The position numbers were made by a program, and so were the translations under genes. Positions 51,241 through 60,014 of a stretch of 64,000 nt of DNA are shown here, piece after piece. The notes under the pieces are model-generated. The model searched no databases, had not been told where the DNA came from, and worked only from the letters and a program-made list of their open reading frames with translations. Location of the stretch: NCBI GenBank assembly GCA_964581895.1, contig CAZOPR010000003.1, forward strand, positions 1 through 64,000, read 5' to 3'. Source of the DNA: Exilispira sp964581895 (GTDB lineage Bacteria; Spirochaetota; JAAYUW01). How positions within the stretch are numbered: position 1 is the stretch's first letter; every line of letters starts with the position of its first letter.

Positions 51241-51284
51241 AAAAAAGGGGCATTCCTTATTTATAAGGATTGCCCCTTTTTTTT
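51241..51284. terminator. Bidirectional intrinsic terminator between hydA and leuS
   Basis: GGGGCATTCCTTAT (51247-51260) pairs with ATAAGGATTGCCCC with one mismatch. A6 precedes and T8 follows the stem, so it can end both the hydA transcript (plus) and the convergent leuS transcript (minus), whose stop is at 51296. Confidence 0.92.
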
Positions 51285-51295
51285 GAGAAAATTCT

Positions 51296-53743
51296 TTAAC
51301 CTTTTATTATAAAATTAATTATCTTGTCTTGCACAAAAATAATGTTTATTATCTTATCTTCCGATACATATTTACTTACATTTGGCATTTTAAGGCTTTC
51401 TTTTACAACCTGCTCTTTATCTATGCCAGCTGCTATTTCTAATGTTGCTCTTTTTTTACCATTTACCATAATGGCATAGGTAACGACTTCATCTATTATC
51501 TTTTCTTTATCATATTTTGGCCATAAAGGGTTTCGACTTCCTATAGGCAAATAAATTGGTTTTCCATCGCCAACTTTAGTCCAAATCTCTTCGGCAATGT
51601 GTGGAGCAAAGGTGGAAAGCATAATTATATAATCTTGAGCAACTTTTTTAGGGATAGAATCTAACTTTACAAGTTCATTTAAGCAGATCATAAGGGCAGA
51701 GATTGCGGTGTTGTAAGCAGAAATTGACTCAATATCTTCTGAAACCTTTTTAATTGTCTTGTGAAATAATTTTTCAACATTTGAAGGAAGATTTTCAGAA
51801 TCAAGGGAAACCTTACTAAAATAAGAATAGACCTTTTCTAAAAATCTTCTTATCCCACCTATAGAACTTTTGTTCCAAGGTTTTGATGTTTCAAGTGGAC
51901 CCATAAACATTTCATACATTCTAAGATTATCTGCTCCATACTCCTTAACTATATCATCTGGATTGATAACATTTCCTCTCGATTTTGACATCTTTTGATT
52001 ATCTTCTCCAAGTATGATTCCCTGGTTTCTTAACTTTATAAAAGGTTCAGCAGAATTTACAAGGCCAAGGTCAAAAAGAAATTTATGCCAGAATCTTGAG
52101 TATAAGAGGTGTAAAACAGCATGCTCTTTACCGCCAACATATATATCGACTGGCATCCAATAATTTTGTTTATTCAAAGAGGCGAATTCTTTATCGTTAT
52201 GAGGATCTGTATATCTTAAATAATACCAGCAACTTCCAGCCCAGTTAGGCATAGTATTTGTTTCTCTTTCGGCATCAGCTCCACAGATAGGACATTTTAC
52301 TTTTACCCAGGAAGAGACCTTTGCTAAAGGAGAGTTGCCATCTCCAGAAGGTTCATAAGATTCAACCTCTGGCAAAAGAAGTGGAAGTTCGCTTTCTTTC
52401 AAAGGTACATGTCCACATTTTGGGCAGTTAATAATAGGAATAGGCTCGCCCCAGAATCTTTGCCTTGAAAAGATCCAGTCTCTTAATTTGTATGTAATAG
52501 CTGCCTTGCCCTTACCTATTTTTGTAAGTTTTTCAATGATTCTTTTTGTACATTCTGATGTTGGTAAATTTGAAAACTCTGCACTATTTATAGAATATCC
52601 TTCCTCTACATAAGCTTCATTTAATTCAATGGTTTTACCTAACTCTGGTGTGACAACCTGAATTATTGGAAGATTAAATTTTTTTGCAAATTCAAAATCC
52701 CTTTCATCATGGGCTGGAACAGCCATTATAGCACCTGTTCCATACTGGAGAAGGATATAGTCGGAAATAAATATAGGAATCTTCTTCCCATTTAGTGGAT
52801 GAATGGCATAAGCACCTGTAAAAGCACCAGTCTTATCTTTATTTAATGAAGTTCTTTCTAAATCTGATTTATTTGATGCTTCTTTCTTATATTTTTCAAC
52901 CTCAGTTCTTTGTGAATCTACCGTTATCCTATCAACTATGGGATGCTCAGGGGATAAAACAAGATATGTGGCTCCAAATAATGTATCTGCCCTTGTTGTA
53001 AATACTTCAATCTGCTCATCTTTCCCATCGACTTCAAATCTAATAATAGCACCTTCAGATCTTCCTATCCAATTTCTCTGCATCGTTTTAATATCATCAG
53101 GCCAATCTACAAGATCTAAATCTTTTAGCAATCTTTCAGCATAAGCTGTTATTTTTAATATCCATTGATCTATCAATCTTCTTTCTACAGGAGTACCACA
53201 TCTTTCACATTTACCATCTACAACTTCCTCATTTGCAACACCTGTTTTGCATGATGGACAGTAATTTATCGGGGCTTTAGATTTATAAGCTAATCCTTTT
53301 TCAAAAAGTTTTAAGAATATCCATTGAGTCCATTTGAAATAATCTGGATCCGTTGTACTAAAAGATCTTGACCAATCATAAGAAAAACCCAATGATTTTA
53401 TCTGTTTTGTAAAGGTCTTAATATTTTTTGCTGTTGTAATGGAAGGATGAATCTTTGTTTTGATAGCATAGTTTTCTGCTGGAAGGCCAAATGAATCAAA
53501 TCCCATTGGATGAAGGACATTAAAACCATTTAATCTATAATACCTTGATAATATATCTGTAGCAGTATAGCCTTCTGGATGCCCTACATGTAAACCTTCT
53601 CCAGAAGGATATGGAAACATATCAAGAATATAGATTCTTTTCTCTTTAGGAAAAGAGCTATCCTCTTTTACTTCATTGCACTTGTTTTCTTCCCAATATT
53701 TTTGCCACTTTTGTTCGATTTCAATATGATTGTAACCTTCCAT
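51296..53743 (-). CDS. leuS: Leucyl-tRNA synthetase
   Basis: Class I aminoacyl-tRNA synthetase of 815 residues. The HIGH motif is in FPYPSGEGLHVGHPEG, the KMSKS motif is QKMSKSRGNVI (near 582), and a CP1 editing domain lies between (VFTTRADTLFGATYLVLSPEHP, TGAIMAVPAHDERD). Two zinc-like cysteine clusters (CPSCKTG...CERCG and CPKCGH...CPICG) are present. It is complete and apparently monocistronic. Confidence 0.97.
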   Translation of the reverse strand: MEGYNHIEIEQKWQKYWEENKCNEVKEDSSFPKEKRIYILDMFPYPSGEGLHVGHPEGYTATDILSRYYRLNGFNVLHPMGFDSFGLPAENYAIKTKIHPSITTAKNIKTFTKQIKSLGFSYDWSRSFSTTDPDYFKWTQWIFLKLFEKGLAYKSKAPINYCPSCKTGVANEEVVDGKCERCGTPVERRLIDQWILKITAYAERLLKDLDLVDWPDDIKTMQRNWIGRSEGAIIRFEVDGKDEQIEVFTTRADTLFGATYLVLSPEHPIVDRITVDSQRTEVEKYKKEASNKSDLERTSLNKDKTGAFTGAYAIHPLNGKKIPIFISDYILLQYGTGAIMAVPAHDERDFEFAKKFNLPIIQVVTPELGKTIELNEAYVEEGYSINSAEFSNLPTSECTKRIIEKLTKIGKGKAAITYKLRDWIFSRQRFWGEPIPIINCPKCGHVPLKESELPLLLPEVESYEPSGDGNSPLAKVSSWVKVKCPICGADAERETNTMPNWAGSCWYYLRYTDPHNDKEFASLNKQNYWMPVDIYVGGKEHAVLHLLYSRFWHKFLFDLGLVNSAEPFIKLRNQGIILGEDNQKMSKSRGNVINPDDIVKEYGADNLRMYEMFMGPLETSKPWNKSSIGGIRRFLEKVYSYFSKVSLDSENLPSNVEKLFHKTIKKVSEDIESISAYNTAISALMICLNELVKLDSIPKKVAQDYIIMLSTFAPHIAEEIWTKVGDGKPIYLPIGSRNPLWPKYDKEKIIDEVVTYAIMVNGKKRATLEIAAGIDKEQVVKESLKMPNVSKYVSEDKIINIIFVQDKIINFIIKG

Positions 53744-53832
53744 ATAAACCTCATTTTATCAATTGCTCATTGTAGTTAATAAGTAAATTATTTAATTTTT
53801 GAATACTGTCAATATAAAAGTAAAAGATTGCG

Positions 53833-53894
53833 TAGCAAATTTTGAAACTTTACACTTATCTCAAAAAAAGAGACTTAACAACAAAAAAATAAAT
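53833..53894. repeat. 62-bp dispersed repeat, copy 2 (between leuS and peptidase gene)
   Basis: Partner of 48887-48948. In this copy TCTC-AAAAAAA-GAGA forms a clear small hairpin. It lies between the leuS start and the stop of the next minus-strand gene. It is followed by two copies of CATATAGATAAATTA. Confidence 0.75.
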
Positions 53895-53949
53895 ATAACA
53901 TATAGATAAATTAAAATGTCATATAGATAAATTATTTAGTTAAATTTAA

Positions 53950-55482
53950 TTAATAATATTCACATTTTAATGTATAACTTTTTGTCTGATTATAAGATTC
54001 ATTTGAACCATAAACTAAAATATAAATATTTTCTATTTGAGATAAAAGTTGCTGATCTATAATAATTTCTTCGGTAGAATCATCTGGAAGTGAAGACTGC
54101 AAAATATAAAGTTCAGAATTTTTATAATAATAAATTTTAAGATCAAAGTCGCACCCTTCTAATGGAATCAATGTTATTTTAATACCTGTATTTTGTAAAG
54201 TGGTAAATGTAAAATAATCATAATCATTTTCACACCATATAAAAGATTGAATATTAAAAGGGATTTGAAGAGAATATGCATTTACTTTTGAGCCATTTGG
54301 TTCATAAGTATCACAATTTTCAATACCACTATTATTATATGATAAAAGAAAGCCAAGATAAAAAGGATATTTTTCACAAAAATATACATTTTCTGCATTA
54401 TAATAATTTATATAATTGTCATAAGAGGGATATTTTGGAAAGTATATGGATATCCCAGTCAATGAGTCTGGATATTTTAATAAAACTATCTTTGAAAGTT
54501 CATAGCTTAGTTCAGAAGATATTGAACTAAAAACATTAAAATCAACCGTTGTCTGAGAAAAGTTGCTTACTTTACCTCTTTGCTCTCTTATATTTGATAA
54601 AGAAATAGCAGGTAAAATATTTTTGAATTTATCAACAAAAGATGAAAAAGCCCTATCTTTATCTATTTTTAATCCTGAAATAGATATATCATTATTATTA
54701 TTTTCAATGTAATAATTTATATATGAATTACAAATATCTTTGACAACTTGTTCAATATCTTTTTTAGAAAAAATTGAAGAAATAACTTCTTTATATGGCA
54801 TACCATCAGCTGGAATGGGCTTTTGCGAAAATATTATATAATCTGTCAAATCTATAAAATTAAAACCTACTTCAACTGTTGCCATGTTGCATGCATCAAG
54901 AATTATTAAATCAAAATGAAGATTTTTAACTTTTAACAAAGATGCCCGTAATTGTTTCATATATATTATAGATTCTGATTCTTCATCACTGCATATTTCT
55001 TTATTTTTAGATCTCCATCCTCCTCCGTGATCCCAGATATCAAGAAAATAGTGACTTGAATGATAGTTTTTAATGGCAAAATCACAAAACTTTTGGATTG
55101 TTTCAGGATTTCCCATATCAAGATCTTCATCTATATATAATGTTGTTAGCCCAAGTTCTTCTGATGATAATTCCTCAACTTTTGCATCTGGTTCATATGT
55201 TATTTTATAAAGTCTTGTATCATCCCAATCTTCGTAGTTTATTGGACCATCATACATCCTATCAATTAAAACAAGAGCTATACAATTATCTGCATTTTCA
55301 CAATATCCACCAATTATTTCATTAAAATCCTTTATTGCAAAGTCATCAAGATTGTTTGCTCCATCAATATAGAATAAAAATACTTTATCATAGCTACTTT
55401 CGAAAAATATACATCCACTAAAAGATAGTAAAATTATAAGTAAAAATATTAATAAAATTATAATTAAAAAATATTTTTTCAT
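53950..55482 (-). CDS. Clostripain-family (C11) cysteine peptidase lipoprotein
   Basis: A 510-residue exported lipoprotein: signal peptide with lipobox SFSGC, lipidated C24. The C11 peptidase core has the catalytic histidine H152 in DIWDHGGGWR and the catalytic cysteine C198 in LIILDACNMATVE. The C-terminal 100 residues look like a beta-sandwich (perhaps pre-peptidase C-terminal type: YDYFTFTTLQNTGIKITLIP). Clostripain-like enzymes cleave after arginine or lysine and often self-activate; the substrate here is unknown. The first 24 codons are nearly identical in DNA to those of the next upstream gene. It is part of a cluster of exported proteins. Confidence 0.85.
   Translation of the reverse strand: MKKYFLIIILLIFLLIILLSFSGCIFFESSYDKVFLFYIDGANNLDDFAIKDFNEIIGGYCENADNCIALVLIDRMYDGPINYEDWDDTRLYKITYEPDAKVEELSSEELGLTTLYIDEDLDMGNPETIQKFCDFAIKNYHSSHYFLDIWDHGGGWRSKNKEICSDEESESIIYMKQLRASLLKVKNLHFDLIILDACNMATVEVGFNFIDLTDYIIFSQKPIPADGMPYKEVISSIFSKKDIEQVVKDICNSYINYYIENNNNDISISGLKIDKDRAFSSFVDKFKNILPAISLSNIREQRGKVSNFSQTTVDFNVFSSISSELSYELSKIVLLKYPDSLTGISIYFPKYPSYDNYINYYNAENVYFCEKYPFYLGFLLSYNNSGIENCDTYEPNGSKVNAYSLQIPFNIQSFIWCENDYDYFTFTTLQNTGIKITLIPLEGCDFDLKIYYYKNSELYILQSSLPDDSTEEIIIDQQLLSQIENIYILVYGSNESYNQTKSYTLKCEYY
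55407..55482 (-). repeat. 76-bp duplicated signal-peptide segment, copy 1
   Basis: This segment, the first 25 codons of the peptidase gene, matches 57026-57101 of the beta-propeller gene at 75 of 76 bases; the single difference changes Ser to Asn before the lipobox Cys. The genes are unrelated beyond it. Confidence 0.9.
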
Positions 55483-55526
55483 AATATATATTTGCCCTAT
55501 ATGGAATATTTGTTATAGATATTCAG

Positions 55527-57101
55527 CTATATAAACTTCAATATTATCTTTTCCCCATTAACTTTATTTTGAGATAATCTTTCTTTTTCTAAAATATTAT
55601 ATTTTTTAGATATATTTTCCTGATCTAATATTTCCACTTTTTTTTCATCTATTTTACTTTCTACATTTTTATCTTTACTCTTTTTCTTTTTTCTTACCTT
55701 ATATCCCCCATAAAATATAAAGCTTATTATAAGAAAAATTGGTATTATTAAATATTCTACTTTATATTTTTCACTTATTTCAAAACAATAAAAATATCCA
55801 ATCCATGAGGCAACATATATTCTATTTCCAACAACCCATAAAGGATTTTTAAGACCAAATGAGGTATATATATCTTCTATTCTTCCAATTTTTTTACCAC
55901 TTGCAATATCATATATTATTATTGCTGCATTTGAATATACAGGTTGTACATACCATTTATTGTTCATTATTGCTCCCATACCATGATTGTCTTTACCCAC
56001 ATCCATTGATGGATCTTCATATAAAGAATTATCTGTAAACCATAGTAGTTTACCATCATTGATGTCAAAACAACCAACATAATTATTAAAACATGGATAT
56101 ATTACCTTACCATTGAAATATGTAAGATCAGCTTCAGGAGCTGAACTTTCTATCGATGGTGTCATATCTGATGGGCTTTCCCATATCTTTTCATAATCAT
56201 TACTTTCATCATAACATATAAATCGAAAATCATTATTTTCACAAAGATATGAACTAATTACTTTATTATCTATGACTTTTGGAGCAAGCCAGGACCACAC
56301 ATAATCCACTTGTTCCTCTTTTGTTTTTATTATACACTCATCATCAGTATAGGAAGGATTAGAAAGTTTATCACAGTCAAGAACTATTAGCGTGTTCTTT
56401 TCAGGATATGTAGAATTTAAATACATTTTCCCATTATGTATACATTTATATGAAAACATAACAACTTCTTTTTCAAAAATTCTTTTAGTTAAAAGTTTTG
56501 GCTCTTTACTATTTTTATCAAAAGAAAATATTGTGAGTCTATGATAATTATATCCAGAATAATCACAACTTAATACTACAAAATTTGTTTTACCATCAGT
56601 ATCTGGTGCTATTGAATCAAAAGCACCTCCTTCTGTTAAAAGATATCTTCCATAATATTTGCCATCTTCTGCATCAACTATATTTAGATAATATTTATGG
56701 GATGGAAGACCAAATTCTGCTGAAATTACATATAAAAAATTTTCAAGTTTTTTTACGCTTACTATATCATTTTGCGATGGATCTAAAGATAATTCTGTTA
56801 TATTTATCTGCCATTTTAAGTTTCCATCTAAATCATATTTTAATATATATACTTTATCATTTGTCGAATCACGAGCAACAAAATAAAAATATTGACCATC
56901 AAAATCATTATAATAACTTCTTTGTATAGATAGGTGTTGTGAACCATCTGCTGTATATTTTTTCCAAAGTAATTTATGATTTATTGATTCCTTAAATTTT
57001 CCATCATTATTATTATCATTCCACCATATACATCCATTAAAAGATAGTAAAATTATAAGTAAAAATATTAATAAAATTATAATTAAAAAATATTTTTTCA
57101 T
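55527..57101 (-). CDS. Lipoprotein with PQQ-like beta-propeller and C-terminal membrane helix
   Basis: A 524-residue exported protein. The signal peptide ends in lipobox SFNGC (C24). Repeated beta-propeller-like blades follow (for example KYDLDGNLKWQINI, CFDINDGKLLWFTDN, IYDIASGKKIGRIED), the last typical of PQQ or BamB-like repeats. A membrane helix (YLIIPIFLIISFIFYGGY, about 452-470) and a Lys-rich tail lie at the C-terminus, an unusual combination with a lipid anchor. Function is unknown. Its leader is shared with the downstream peptidase gene. A C8 tract and a TATAAT lie just upstream. Confidence 0.7.
   Translation of the reverse strand: MKKYFLIIILLIFLLIILLSFNGCIWWNDNNNDGKFKESINHKLLWKKYTADGSQHLSIQRSYYNDFDGQYFYFVARDSTNDKVYILKYDLDGNLKWQINITELSLDPSQNDIVSVKKLENFLYVISAEFGLPSHKYYLNIVDAEDGKYYGRYLLTEGGAFDSIAPDTDGKTNFVVLSCDYSGYNYHRLTIFSFDKNSKEPKLLTKRIFEKEVVMFSYKCIHNGKMYLNSTYPEKNTLIVLDCDKLSNPSYTDDECIIKTKEEQVDYVWSWLAPKVIDNKVISSYLCENNDFRFICYDESNDYEKIWESPSDMTPSIESSAPEADLTYFNGKVIYPCFNNYVGCFDINDGKLLWFTDNSLYEDPSMDVGKDNHGMGAIMNNKWYVQPVYSNAAIIIYDIASGKKIGRIEDIYTSFGLKNPLWVVGNRIYVASWIGYFYCFEISEKYKVEYLIIPIFLIISFIFYGGYKVRKKKKSKDKNVESKIDEKKVEILDQENISKKYNILEKERLSQNKVNGEKIILKFI
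57026..57101 (-). repeat. 76-bp duplicated signal-peptide segment, copy 2
   Basis: Counterpart of 55407-55482 (75 of 76 identical). It covers the start codon through codon 25 of the beta-propeller lipoprotein gene. The bases 5' of the start codon are different in the two genes, so the similarity begins at or near the ATG. Confidence 0.9.
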
Positions 57102-57128
57102 AACTTACCTTCTTAATAATAATTAATA

Positions 57129-57155
57129 ATTATAGGGGGGGGAATAAATCCCCCC
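57129..57155. promoter_or_regulatory. TATAAT next to a C8/G6 hairpin upstream of the beta-propeller gene
   Basis: On the minus strand, GGGGGG-ATTTATT-CCCCCCCC is followed directly by TATAAT (57134-57129), and the ATG at 57101 comes after AAGAAGG. TATAAT is a perfect -10; the -35 position (AAGGGG) is poor, so the promoter is uncertain. On the plus strand the same stem is followed by TTTTGATTTTTTT and would act as a terminator, but no plus gene is present. The C8 tract could vary in length. Confidence 0.5.
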
Positions 57156-57217
57156 TTTTGATTTTTTTCATTAATTTTCTTAAATATAATAAATATGAAT
57201 AATATTTTATTTAAACT

Positions 57218-58690
57218 TCATTGACCATTGATAAATTGACCATTGATAAATTTATATGACCCCTTTAAGGAGCTTTCTAATTGGTCTTTAGCATCATCAC
57301 TTAACGAACCAATAAGTTCATCTATCCCAGAATCTGGAACAATATGATTAACAGCTGGCATATTAAATTCGGCATCTAATTCATTATTTCTAAATCCCAC
57401 AATTTTCTGGTTTTCTGTTGGTATTAAAAGGTCATGAGAATTACTATTTTTACCTCCATTTGTTACCCAATAGGTAAAATCTGATGGAAAATTTTTCCAT
57501 AAAATATAAGCTGCAATATTTAGTACACTTTTGCAAAAAAAGTATGAAGCACTACAGAATTTAAATGTTCGTAAACATATAATGCCCAAAACAATTGCTG
57601 TCACTGTTAAAGTATTGTGTATTGAGCATATTGCATTTATAGTTTTATTTGCTTTATCAACATTCATTAAATCACCATTTTGTCCAATTAATGCTGCCCT
57701 TTTTATTTTATAATCTCCACCAGTTTCTAACTTAAGATTGTCTGAATTATTTAAATCATTTAAAAATTTTGAACCTGGTCTAAATTCTGAGGTTATTTCT
57801 CTTATATTTTGTGATACACTTGGAAGCTCAAGAGCTCCTGAAAGAATTTGCCCAAACCATTTTGTTTCTGGAATATTAATTAATTTATTACATAAAAAAT
57901 TTAAACCTGCATCTGTTAAAAAAGCAACTCCTTTTTCTTCATCAGATTTAGAAAAATTTTTAAAATATTCTTCAAGTTCATTAAAATCAATTTTATCTTT
58001 CAAATTTTCCTTTGTATATTCATATAATTTTGAATTTATATTCTCAAACTCATTCTGTTCATCAGTGGATAAAAAATATGAAATTATACTTATAATCTCA
58101 TTAGGTCTAAAACAAGCATTAACACTTGCGATTAGATTCCATCCAACTCTATTACAAACAGCTTTTGCATTTCCTCTTTGTGCTATATATCCACCCATAT
58201 TTGGTGAATCAAGTGTTATAAAACCCTTGAATTTTTTTTCAGCTATTAAACTCGAATAATTTTTTGCTATATATTGTGCCATACATCTAACTCTAAGTCC
58301 ACCTTGTGAAAAACCAAGAAGAATAAAAGGATTAGTTATTTTTCCGACTAACTCTTCAGCCATTTTATTCGATTTTGCTCTTATGAGATGAGCCTGTGGA
58401 TTAACATATTCATCATGATCAAAATAGTCAGCTGGATTTGATATATCAGTGGCCCAATAGTTATCGTTTGTATATTGAGTAATATCAGAACATGAAATAT
58501 CAGAGGATGAAAGTAAATTAGCTATAGTGCTTTTCCCATTTACTAAAATAACCTCTGTCTTAACATTATTATTTGCATTATCCTCTGCTAAAATAGGTGT
58601 TAAAACAAAGATTAAAAGAAAAAAAATTGTAAAAATTGTCTTTGTTATATTTTTTATTTTATTGTTTATTTTATTCTTTATATTTTTCAT
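57218..58690 (-). CDS. Exported alpha/beta-hydrolase (lipase-like)
   Basis: A 490-residue protein with a signal peptide (basic start rich in Lys/Asn, hydrophobic 17-34, probable cleavage after ILA). The nucleophile elbow GFSQGG at 126-131 has S128; ILVNGKS near 48 is the likely oxyanion region and LDSPNMGG near 155-162 resembles lipases and PGAP1-type esterases. A cysteine-rich hydrophobic segment at about 355-390 is unexpected in a soluble hydrolase and may be a lid or membrane contact. It begins 12 nt after the upstream lipoprotein gene, so the two are an operon. Substrate unknown. Confidence 0.75.
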   Translation of the reverse strand: MKNIKNKINNKIKNITKTIFTIFFLLIFVLTPILAEDNANNNVKTEVILVNGKSTIANLLSSSDISCSDITQYTNDNYWATDISNPADYFDHDEYVNPQAHLIRAKSNKMAEELVGKITNPFILLGFSQGGLRVRCMAQYIAKNYSSLIAEKKFKGFITLDSPNMGGYIAQRGNAKAVCNRVGWNLIASVNACFRPNEIISIISYFLSTDEQNEFENINSKLYEYTKENLKDKIDFNELEEYFKNFSKSDEEKGVAFLTDAGLNFLCNKLINIPETKWFGQILSGALELPSVSQNIREITSEFRPGSKFLNDLNNSDNLKLETGGDYKIKRAALIGQNGDLMNVDKANKTINAICSIHNTLTVTAIVLGIICLRTFKFCSASYFFCKSVLNIAAYILWKNFPSDFTYWVTNGGKNSNSHDLLIPTENQKIVGFRNNELDAEFNMPAVNHIVPDSGIDELIGSLSDDAKDQLESSLKGSYKFINGQFINGQ

Positions 58691-58702
58691 AATTTTACCT
58701 CT

Positions 58703-59662
58703 TTATAATGAATATTCAAATGTCATTGTTGTAGTATACTGGTCTGAAACATCAGGGAGAATGCTTGTCTCTTTAGTTTCAATCTTAGTAAGATTTATAT
58801 GACCATTTTCAATGGTATAAAAATAATTCATATCTGTAAGCATTTTAGTGGATGAATCAATTATTTTCATTGAAGTTATCCTGTTTAGTTTGCTATCAAC
58901 AACAATAGAAATTGAAGATTTTTCTATTGTTTTTGAAAATTGATAAAGATTATCTGAAATTTTTACTGGCATACCAAAAACAGTTATAAATTGATCTATT
59001 ATATTTTCATAGCTCAGATTTTTATTATTTAAACCTTTTTCAAAATTTTGCATAATCCCTTGTATTAAAAGTTTTTTCTCACTTTTATTATTAAATATTT
59101 TTTTAGAATTTTCAACTTGATAAATATTACCATCTTCAATAGAATAATGTGTTGTTCCATTTTCATCTGTTAAAGTTATATTTGTAATTTCATCAACTTG
59201 TTCTATTTCTATAATTGTCTCATTTTCATCAGTCCCTTCTTTTGTAGAAACCTGAGTATGAGTTTTTATCTTTGTCTTATAATTTTGATCTGACACAAGC
59301 TCAGCATATTCATCACCTACAACAAGTTTTTCACTATGGTTAACCTGTTGACTATTTGCTGAATCGATAGCTGTAACAGAAATTTCATAGGTTTTTTTTA
59401 CAGATGGTATCTGCCAGTTTATCTTATCTGAATTATCTTGGACAAGATTACCATCAATCTTCCATTGATAGATTACATCTTTTGTCTTATTTGCCTTTGC
59501 AAATATTGTTATATTTTGCCCTGGCGATATAGCCTGCGAAGATGGATTATCAATACCAAAAGATACAATCTTTAATTCTCTTGAATTTTCGGTTTCATTA
59601 AATGTGCAGGCAAAAATAAAAAGATAAAGAACAACAATAAGAATAAAAACATTTCTTTTCAT
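58703..59662 (-). CDS. Lipoprotein with Ig-like/PKD-like domain
   Basis: A 319-residue lipoprotein: MKRNVFILIVVLYLFIFAC gives a lipobox with C19. Residues about 30-115 form an Ig-like or PKD-like beta-sandwich (ISPGQNITIFAKAN ... VIYQWKIDGNLV ... KTYEISVTAID). The rest is beta-rich, unrecognised. It is the first gene of the exported-protein cluster and is preceded by GGGAGG and by a near-consensus promoter with a homopolymer spacer. A surface location in this organism is inferred. Confidence 0.7.
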   Translation of the reverse strand: MKRNVFILIVVLYLFIFACTFNETENSRELKIVSFGIDNPSSQAISPGQNITIFAKANKTKDVIYQWKIDGNLVQDNSDKINWQIPSVKKTYEISVTAIDSANSQQVNHSEKLVVGDEYAELVSDQNYKTKIKTHTQVSTKEGTDENETIIEIEQVDEITNITLTDENGTTHYSIEDGNIYQVENSKKIFNNKSEKKLLIQGIMQNFEKGLNNKNLSYENIIDQFITVFGMPVKISDNLYQFSKTIEKSSISIVVDSKLNRITSMKIIDSSTKMLTDMNYFYTIENGHINLTKIETKETSILPDVSDQYTTTMTFEYSL

Positions 59663-59987
59663 AATTTTCCTCCCATTAACTTAATTAATATTAAAAGTTA
59701 ACTATTTATTATGTGTTTTTTTTTTTTTTTGTCAAGTGATTTTTTTAGAATAAAAATATAATTTTATAATTTTAATAATTGTTAAAAACTAAATTAGATT
59801 AATTGTTTGATTAAATTTAAGTTATTTAAGAAATTGTAAAAAGAATAAAAAGTACTAAATAAAAAAGGAATAAATATTAAAGATAAAACTAAAAATATAA
59901 ATATAAAATATGAAATATGAAATATAAAAGTAAAAAACAAACAAAATACAACTCAATTCCTAAATGAATTAAATTTAATACCGATAT
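59663..59987. other. Divergent intergenic region between the lipoprotein operon and the DUF2804 gene
   Basis: The left part holds the candidate promoter of the lipoprotein operon (listed separately). The rest is AT-rich with short tandem AAATATGAAATAT-like repeats near 59905-59930 and a CCGATA element at 59975-59990 about 25 nt before the probable start at 60015. No gene is visible. Confidence 0.5.
59708..59735 (-). promoter_or_regulatory. Near-consensus promoter with a T15/A15 spacer, candidate phase-variable switch
   Basis: On the minus strand TTGACA (59735-59730) and CATAAT (59713-59708) are 16 nt apart, and 14 of the 16 spacer bases belong to a 15-A run (the T run is 59716-59730). The start would fall near 59701 with a 40-nt leader before the ATG at 59662. 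Changes in the run length would change spacer length and promoter strength. Confidence 0.65.
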
Positions 59988-60014
59988 TTGAATAAACAAA
60001 ATCAAGGAATTTTT

